Shown here: positions 59,464-64,000 of the stretch, piece by piece
Layout of the letters: each line of letters begins with the position of its first letter
How positions within the stretch are numbered: the stretch's first letter is position 1
Assembly: GCA_021784595.1 (NCBI GenBank)
Contig: JAJYHT010000009.1
Coordinates: 1 to 64,000 of the forward strand
From: Bacillota bacterium
Lineage (GTDB): Bacteria; Bacillota; Sulfobacillia; Sulfobacillales; Sulfobacillaceae
DNA length: 64,000 nt
Direction: 5' to 3'
Notes under the pieces: generated by a model
The model's input: only the letters and a program-made list of their open reading frames with translations
What the model was told of the DNA's origin: nothing
The model's database searches: none
Translations under genes and position numbers: made by a program

Positions 59464-60441
59464 GTGTCGCTCCTGTTAATCCTGGTCAGTGGAATGGTTT
59501 TAATTGTGCTATCTGCTGATTATTTTACCAACGGCATTGAGTGGCTGGGGTATGTACTAGGGATGGACGAAGGTGCTGTGGGGTCATTATTGGCCGCACT
59601 AGGCACGGCATTGCCGGAAACTTTGGTTCCTATTATGGCGATGGCTTTTGGGGCCAACCAAGTAAACGATGCGATTGGTTTGGGCGCCATCTTGGGCGCC
59701 CCGCTGATGCTTGCTACCTTAGCCTTTATGATTATCGGGATTGGCTTATGGTCAAATGGCCGGGTCCAGCCACGATTGGACCCGGGACCCATTGAACGCG
59801 ACTTGCGATTTTTTTTAGGCGGATTTGGTCTGGCGGTGGCAGCAGGTTTTTTGCCGGAAGTCTGGCACAAACCTATTGCAGCAGCCTTGGTGCTGGCATA
59901 TGTGGTGCATGCGTGGAGGCTATTACACCATAATACAACGAAGGCCGAACCTGCGCCGCCCGCAGAGCGACTACATCTGTCGTTTCGACCTATCCCGCGG
60001 CGCGCCATGGTTTTTCTTCAGGTGGCCATGGCGCTTTTAGGACTGATTTTAGGGGCGCATTTTTTTGTGGTGGCATTGGACCGAGCGTCTTCGTTCTTAA
60101 AAATGTCCGGATTTCTTCTATCGGTAATCATTACGCCAGTAGCCACCGAACTACCTGAAGTGCTTAACAGCGTTTTATGGATACGCAGGGATAAAGACAC
60201 GTTGGCCTTTGGCAATGTGACCGGCGCCATGGCTTTTCAGGCCACGGTGGTTCCCGCACTGGGAATGGCTCTGACATCATGGAGACTCAATGGATGGGAA
60301 TTGGCGGCAGCTCTGCTGGGCTGGTCTTCGGCGGCGTTTGTTTTTTGGCAGAATCGGCGGGCGCGGATTAAACGAGGCCCGTTGATGTTGGCTGGCATAT
60401 TTTATTTAGCCTTCATCGCCTTGGTGATTGCGACCGCATAG
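59464..60441 (+). CDS. Sodium/calcium exchanger family membrane protein
   Basis: 325 residues with about ten membrane segments and the two alpha repeats of the CaCA family: S-L-L-A-A-L-G-T-A-L-P-E-T in the first half and I-I-T-P-V-A-T-E-L-P-E-V-L-N-S in the second, each with the cation-binding Glu. It should exchange Ca2+ (or another divalent ion) against Na+ or H+. GTG 59464 follows GAGGGGAGG. It lies between trmL and the qcr operon with no clear link to either. Confidence 0.87.
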   Translation: MSLLLILVSGMVLIVLSADYFTNGIEWLGYVLGMDEGAVGSLLAALGTALPETLVPIMAMAFGANQVNDAIGLGAILGAPLMLATLAFMIIGIGLWSNGRVQPRLDPGPIERDLRFFLGGFGLAVAAGFLPEVWHKPIAAALVLAYVVHAWRLLHHNTTKAEPAPPAERLHLSFRPIPRRAMVFLQVAMALLGLILGAHFFVVALDRASSFLKMSGFLLSVIITPVATELPEVLNSVLWIRRDKDTLAFGNVTGAMAFQATVVPALGMALTSWRLNGWELAAALLGWSSAAFVFWQNRRARIKRGPLMLAGIFYLAFIALVIATA

Positions 60442-60505
60442 CCAAAAAAAAACCTTCACTTGAGCAAATTTGCGATGGAATCGGTGAAAAGTAAAGTCAT
60501 TTTGG

Positions 60506-60534
60506 TTGACTCCCCAAATGCACTTAACTATAGT
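60506..60534 (+). promoter_or_regulatory. Promoter of qcrABC
   Basis: TTGACT (60506-60511), 17-base spacer, TATAGT (60529-60534): a good housekeeping promoter 69 bases before the qcrA start. Confidence 0.75.
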
Positions 60535-60538
60535 TAAG
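60523..60538. promoter_or_regulatory. 16-bp perfect palindrome over the qcr -10 box (putative operator)
   Basis: CTTAACTATAGTTAAG is a perfect palindrome that contains the whole -10 hexamer. A dimeric regulator bound here would block RNA polymerase. It matches none of the common sites I know (FNR, CRP, Rex, CopY). The regulator is not evident in the window. Confidence 0.55.
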
Positions 60539-60602
60539 AAGAACAATGAAAAGATTTTGAAGCTTTCGTGTGAATTATCAGACAGTTTATGGGGGGATTC
60601 CT

Positions 60603-61190
60603 ATGGCGGGCAAAAGGCCTCAAAAGGCAGGTTGGACGCGCCGCGATTTTTTTAACTGGGTCCTTAACGTTGTGATGGGTATTATTGCGCTTTTGGTTGC
60701 CATTCCAACGGTAGGGGTTGCCATTGCCCCGGCTTTTCAAAATCCCGCTCCAGTTTGGGTAAATTTGGGTGGAGCGGCGAGCCTGCAGCAATCCTCAGTA
60801 CTTGCGGGTACCGGTGGGGTCGGGACGGTCGTCAAGTCGGCCTACTCATATATTGAAATTGACCACTGGGCAAAGCTTCCCGCAGCCGACTACGCATACT
60901 TGCGTTACATTGGCGGATCGTGTCAGTTTTACATTTTATCCCCAATATGTACGCATTTAGGTTGCCACGTTAACTGGATCCAATCCGACAATCAGTTCCA
61001 CTGTCCCTGTCACGGAAGTGTTTACACCATTGACGGGCTAAATGTATCGGGACCGGCACCGCTGCCGCTAGGGGTCTTTCGATGGAAGATGGTGGGTGCC
61101 GATGTTTGGATTGCGCGCGAGTCGACATTTACTCACGCGCATCAACGTCTTGTGGAATCGCCGGCAGAGCCCTGCTTGCGAGAAGCCTAG
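60603..61190 (+). CDS. qcrA: Menaquinol-cytochrome c reductase, Rieske iron-sulfur subunit
   Basis: 195 residues: a short N-terminal tail with R-R-D-F-F, a membrane anchor (about 18-40), then the Rieske domain with C116-T-H118-L-G-C121 and C134-P-C136-H137 binding the [2Fe-2S] cluster and the disulfide. It takes electrons from menaquinol on the outer face of the membrane. ATG 60603 has GGGGGGAT upstream. It starts the qcrABC operon. Confidence 0.95.
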   Translation: MAGKRPQKAGWTRRDFFNWVLNVVMGIIALLVAIPTVGVAIAPAFQNPAPVWVNLGGAASLQQSSVLAGTGGVGTVVKSAYSYIEIDHWAKLPAADYAYLRYIGGSCQFYILSPICTHLGCHVNWIQSDNQFHCPCHGSVYTIDGLNVSGPAPLPLGVFRWKMVGADVWIARESTFTHAHQRLVESPAEPCLREA

Positions 61191-61235
61191 GCTCGGATGG
61201 GAAATTTCATCAAGAGTGTGGAGGCGATTTAACCG

Positions 61236-61907
61236 ATGTATACGCGTCTAGTGAGGTGGATTGATGATCGCCTCATGGTGTCGCCACTGTGGCGCGACAT
61301 GGCTGACCATCCGGTTCCAGCGCATGTCAATCCCAGCGAACGGGTATCAGCGTTTGTCTATTGTTTTGGGGGCGTAACCTTTCTGCTCATTATCGCGCAG
61401 TTTGTGACAGGCATGTTTCTGGCCATGTATTATGTGCCAGACATCATCAACTCCTACAATTCGACAAAGTACCTGATGAACCATGTGATGTTCGGATTGC
61501 AATTGCTCAGCATGCATAACTGGGGGTCGTCGCTGATTATTATCATGGTCACCCTGCATATGCTGAGAATCTATTGGATGGGTGTTTACAAGAAACCGCG
61601 AGAGCTGAACTGGATTGTGGGGGTTACCCTCTTAATCTTGATTCTGGCTTTTGGATTTACCGGATACTTGCTGCCGTGGGATGAGAAAGCTTATTTCGCG
61701 ACTCAGGTAGGAGTCAGCTTTACCAAGTACGTCCCCTTCATCGGACCAGCATTGCTGAAGATCCTATCCGGGGGTAACAAGATTGGAGCGGCAACGCTGA
61801 CTCGGTTTTTTGCAATTCATGTGCTGTTTTTACCCGCTCTATTAATTTCGTTTCTCGGGCTACACTTTTTGATGATTCGCCGCCAGGGCATTACCGGGCC
61901 CTATTAG
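61236..61907 (+). CDS. qcrB: Menaquinol-cytochrome c reductase, cytochrome b6-type subunit
   Basis: 223 residues with four membrane helices, very close to Bacillus QcrB. Heme ligand histidines lie in M-H-N-W-G-S-S and L-H-M-L-R on helix 2 and in F-F-A-I-H-V and G-L-H-F on helix 4. Cys43 in F-V-Y-C-F-G-G corresponds to the cysteine that holds the extra c-type heme in b6-type cytochromes. It houses the quinol-oxidising and -reducing sites. Confidence 0.97.
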   Translation: MYTRLVRWIDDRLMVSPLWRDMADHPVPAHVNPSERVSAFVYCFGGVTFLLIIAQFVTGMFLAMYYVPDIINSYNSTKYLMNHVMFGLQLLSMHNWGSSLIIIMVTLHMLRIYWMGVYKKPRELNWIVGVTLLILILAFGFTGYLLPWDEKAYFATQVGVSFTKYVPFIGPALLKILSGGNKIGAATLTRFFAIHVLFLPALLISFLGLHFLMIRRQGITGPY

Positions 61908-61925
61908 AGGGCAGGGGGGTTATTG

Positions 61926-62648
61926 ATGAACGACCACGGCCACGAACATAAGGCAAAAGAATATCAGCAAAAGGGCGTCGTGCCATTTTGGCCTGAACAC
62001 TTTCTGAAGGAACTGGTAGTAGGCCTGATGGCGGTAACGGTACTGTTTGTTTTCTCCATCTTTGTTCACCCGGTTTTAGGACACATTGCTGATCCGGGCG
62101 ACTGGGCGTATGTACCGGCTCCCGATTGGTATTTTTACTGGGTGGAGAACTTCTTTGATGTTGGTGGGTATTATTGGAGTGTGCTAGGTCTGGTCCAATT
62201 TGACTGGGTCTTGATGTTCTTGTTTCCTGCGTTGGGTATTGCGGCATTGTACTTGGTGCCCTTCATCGACCGCTATCCAGAACGCCGTCTGTTAAAGCGC
62301 CCGTTGATGCTGGGGTTATTGATGTTTGGGGCGCTATTTTTGGGGTACTTCACCGCCAACGGGGTATATGCCCATAGTACCTTGACCGCGCAAGAGCCCT
62401 ACAACATTTTTCAGTCTGGTTGCGCTACCTGTCATTACATTCAGGGATTGGGTGGAGATCAAACCGGTGCGATTCAGACTCCTACCGGCCAGTGGATCTA
62501 TCCGCCGGATTTGTCACACATAGGCAGTATTCTCAGCCCAGCTCAAATCCAAGCTCAATTGGTCAATCCCAAAGGTGGAATGCCGCAATTGAGTCTTCCG
62601 CCTGCGGCTATTAAAGACCTGGTGCCATTTCTATCCAACCTGAAATAA
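61926..62648 (+). CDS. qcrC: Menaquinol-cytochrome c reductase, fused subunit IV / cytochrome c
   Basis: 240 residues: the N-terminal part is a subunit-IV-like domain with about three membrane helices (P-A-P-D-W-Y-F-Y-W-V motif), and the C-terminal part is a cytochrome c domain with C166-A-T-C-H170 and a Met in G-G-M-P as probable axial ligand. This fusion is typical of Bacillus-type bc complexes. ATG 61926 follows GCAGGGGGG. A terminator follows the stop. Confidence 0.95.
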   Translation: MNDHGHEHKAKEYQQKGVVPFWPEHFLKELVVGLMAVTVLFVFSIFVHPVLGHIADPGDWAYVPAPDWYFYWVENFFDVGGYYWSVLGLVQFDWVLMFLFPALGIAALYLVPFIDRYPERRLLKRPLMLGLLMFGALFLGYFTANGVYAHSTLTAQEPYNIFQSGCATCHYIQGLGGDQTGAIQTPTGQWIYPPDLSHIGSILSPAQIQAQLVNPKGGMPQLSLPPAAIKDLVPFLSNLK

Positions 62649-62660
62649 TTAGCGCGTGGG

Positions 62661-62692
62661 AAAAGCAGGGACAGTTAGGTCCCTGCTTTTTG
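62661..62692 (+). terminator. Terminator after qcrC
   Basis: Stem AGCAGGGAC / GTCCCTGCT with loop AGTTAG, preceded by A residues and followed by TTTTTG, so it could work in both directions. Confidence 0.93.
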
Positions 62693-62710
62693 CGTTGATG
62701 AAATTCACGT

Positions 62711-62738
62711 GCATTTGGTCTGCACCAGATCCATAATG
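62711..62738 (+). promoter_or_regulatory. Possible forespore (sigma-G-like) promoter of the SASP gene
   Basis: CATAATG (62732-62738) fits the sigma-G -10 CATNHTA except for the last base, and GCATT (62711-62715) resembles the -35 GHATR. The spacing of 16 is one or two bases short. The position, between the qcr terminator and the SASP start, is right. This is a weak call. Confidence 0.35.
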
Positions 62739-62792
62739 TGGTACCTTTCGGGACACCCTAAAGGAAAACCTGTGAGGAAGGAGTGGGACGCT

Positions 62793-63068
62793 ATGCCGAA
62801 CCAAACACAACCTGGTAAACTAAAGAGGAAACCCGCTAACGGGGCAGGAGCAACCCCCAAACAGGAAACCCTGATGAGCCTGAAAATGGAAGCAACGGAA
62901 GTCCTAGGCTTGACGGAGAAGGTGCGCCAAGTTGGCTGGGGTGGGTTAACGGCTAAAGAAACGGGCAGCATTGGCGGGCTGATGAACCGCATCCAACGCG
63001 AGAAAAACCGGGAGTTGCAGAACGGGAAGATGGGTGATGGAAGTGTATTGGGAACGGTTAACGACTAA
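62793..63068 (+). CDS. Small acid-soluble spore protein, alpha/beta type (divergent)
   Basis: 91 residues: a basic, disordered N-terminal part (about 1-27), then L-K-M-E-A-T-E-V-L-G-L, W-G-G-L-T-A-K-E-T-G-S-I-G-G-L-M, the pattern of alpha/beta SASPs (helix, G-x-L-x-x-x-E-x-G-x-x-G-G). These proteins coat and protect forespore DNA. ATG 62793 has GGAAGGAG 9 bases upstream. It overlaps the next gene by 32 bases in another frame, which is unusual for a SASP gene. Confidence 0.82.
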   Translation: MPNQTQPGKLKRKPANGAGATPKQETLMSLKMEATEVLGLTEKVRQVGWGGLTAKETGSIGGLMNRIQREKNRELQNGKMGDGSVLGTVND

Positions 63069-63774
63069 GACATTTCAAGAACAGGTCTTGAATCAGATTG
63101 ACACTGCTATTTTGCCGTGCGGCAGTGTAGAAGCTCATGGCATGCACTGCCCCTTAGGGACCGACAACATAGCACCGATTGAATTTGCCGCCAGGCTGGA
63201 AAGCTTGTATCCTGATCGTCTGCTGGTGCTGCCCGCAGTGCCCTATGGACACACCTGGGACCTGGCGCAATGGCCGGGCACGATATCAGTATCCAACCGA
63301 GCCTTTAGTCAATATGTGGGAGAAGTGGGAACAAATTTGTCGCGGTGGGGAATTCGCAACATCATTTTGATGAATGGACATGGAGGCAACGTCGGGGCAC
63401 TGCAGGAAGCGATGGAGCCGATGGCTGAAGCTGGAATGAGGGCCGTGCTGGTCAACTGGTGGCTGGATTACAGCCAAGACATCTTGACTATCACCACGGG
63501 TCAGGGCCATGCCGGAGAGGACGAAACTGCGGTAATGTTGGCCATGGCCAAAGATTGGGTGCGGATGGATGATGCCTCTTTCAACCCTTATAAGCCAAAA
63601 TTTCGGGTTAAGGCGCAAGGCATTCAAGATAAATCGCTGCGGCACGCGACCACGGGAGACGGGCGATTGGGAACCAAAGAGAAAGGCGACAAGATCATTG
63701 AAGTGGTGATCAGCCGGCTCAGTACCTTGCTGATGGATTTATGGCAAGACAACTTATTTACGGAAGTACGCTGA
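63037..63774 (+). CDS. Creatininase-family amidohydrolase
   Basis: 245 residues with the metal-binding motifs of the family: P-C-G-S-V-E-A-H-G-M-H-C-P-L-G-T-D, N-G-H-G-G-N-V-G and G-H-A-G-E-D-E-T-A. Members include creatinine amidohydrolase, FAPy deformylase (ArfB) and MftE peptidase. The native substrate here is unknown. ATG 63037 (or GTG 63034) follows GGGAAG. It overlaps the SASP gene and precedes an aminotransferase gene. Confidence 0.85.
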   Translation: MEVYWERLTTKTFQEQVLNQIDTAILPCGSVEAHGMHCPLGTDNIAPIEFAARLESLYPDRLLVLPAVPYGHTWDLAQWPGTISVSNRAFSQYVGEVGTNLSRWGIRNIILMNGHGGNVGALQEAMEPMAEAGMRAVLVNWWLDYSQDILTITTGQGHAGEDETAVMLAMAKDWVRMDDASFNPYKPKFRVKAQGIQDKSLRHATTGDGRLGTKEKGDKIIEVVISRLSTLLMDLWQDNLFTEVR

Positions 63775-63790
63775 TGTGAGCCATGGGCTG

Positions 63791-63810
63791 GAACCCGTCA
63801 AGGCGGGTTC
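63791..63810 (+). other. Hairpin between the creatininase and aminotransferase genes
   Basis: Perfect 7-bp stem GAACCCG / CGGGTTC with loop TCAAGG, 16 bases after the creatininase stop. TTTTTT follows only 20 bases later, so it is not a standard terminator. Confidence 0.45.
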
Positions 63811-63845
63811 GCATCGGCTACAGTATTTTTTCAAGGAGGAAGACG

Positions 63846-64000
63846 ATGCAATCACCGTTGAAATTAGCAGACCGTGTTCGTCAACTCAGTCCATCTCCCA
63901 CGATGGCAGTTGATTCCAAGGCCAAGGCCTTGGTGGCGCAAGGACGTGATGTGGTGAATTTTGGGGCCGGGGAACCTGATTTTGATACACCTGAGCATAT
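63846..64000 (+). CDS. Aspartate aminotransferase family protein, N-terminal part (runs off the window)
   Basis: The first 51 codons of a class I aminotransferase. The sequence L-A-D-R-V-R-Q-L-S-P-S-P-T-M-A-V and V-N-F-G-A-G-E-P-D-F-D-T-P is typical of the AspB/AspC subfamily of Firmicutes. ATG 63846 has AAGGAGGAAG immediately upstream. The catalytic lysine lies outside the window, so substrate range cannot be judged. Confidence 0.88.
   Translation, partial: MQSPLKLADRVRQLSPSPTMAVDSKAKALVAQGRDVVNFGAGEPDFDTPEH

Overview
The window looks like a chromosome segment of a spore-forming Firmicute, most likely an acidophilic Sulfobacillus-like organism. This rests on SpoIIGA, SigE, SigG, SpoIIR and an alpha/beta-type spore protein, on a Bacillus-type qcrABC complex, on a gene order very close to the Bacillus subtilis mraZ-to-pyrE region, and on a moderate GC content. 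The genus is an inference from general resemblance.

Layout. (1) 1-2804: end of a biotin-dependent acyl-CoA carboxyltransferase operon (beta-subunit C-terminus, small subunit, biotin carrier), followed by a PIG-L deacetylase with a large extra C-terminal region and a DppA-type D-aminopeptidase. (2) 2805-10793: an accessory-looking block with lower coding density. It holds a P-loop kinase with small coupled ORFs, a LicD protein, and a complete rfbF-rfbG-rfbH set plus an NDP-sugar reductase/epimerase for a CDP-3,6-dideoxyhexose. It also holds two long stretches without recognisable genes, and it ends at a tRNA-Ala(CGC). (3) 10995-28791: the division and cell-wall cluster mraZ, rsmH-ftsL (one uninterrupted frame), two class B PBPs, murE, murF, mraY, ftsW, murG, murB, murA, a DUF881 gene, sbp, ftsA, ftsZ. 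murD and ftsQ/divIB are not in it. (4) 28824-33330: the sporulation cluster spoIIGA-sigE, a divergent double-GNAT gene, then sigG-spoIIR behind a sequence that fits the sigma-F consensus. (5) 33395-40911: ylmC, yfiH/ylmD, yggS/ylmE, sepF, yggT, divIVA, a T-box leader with ileS, lspA, rluD. (6) 40914-52492: a MscS channel, a 2Fe-2S protein, and a complete UMP biosynthesis operon pyrR-B-C-carA-carB-pyrK-D-F-E under PyrR attenuation. (7) 52676-60441: rqcH, an MFS exporter, a small protein with pyruvate kinase, a D-amino acid transaminase, trmL and a Na+/Ca2+-exchanger-type protein. (8) 60506-64000: qcrABC behind a consensus promoter with a 16-bp palindrome over the -10 box, then a SASP gene, a creatininase-family gene and the start of an aspartate-aminotransferase-type gene.

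How the genes work together. The central part links peptidoglycan precursor synthesis, septum assembly (FtsZ, FtsA, SepF, DivIVA, FtsW, PBPs) and the asymmetric-division programme (SpoIIR activates SpoIIGA, which processes pro-SigE). The pyr operon encodes all enzymes from bicarbonate, glutamine and aspartate to UMP. Genes are packed with ATGA, TAATG and TGATG overlaps, which implies extensive translational coupling.

The points most worth checking are the rsmH-ftsL continuous frame with its internal Shine-Dalgarno, the fused pair of arsenic-type acetyltransferases, the qcr palindrome, and the missing murD and ftsQ.
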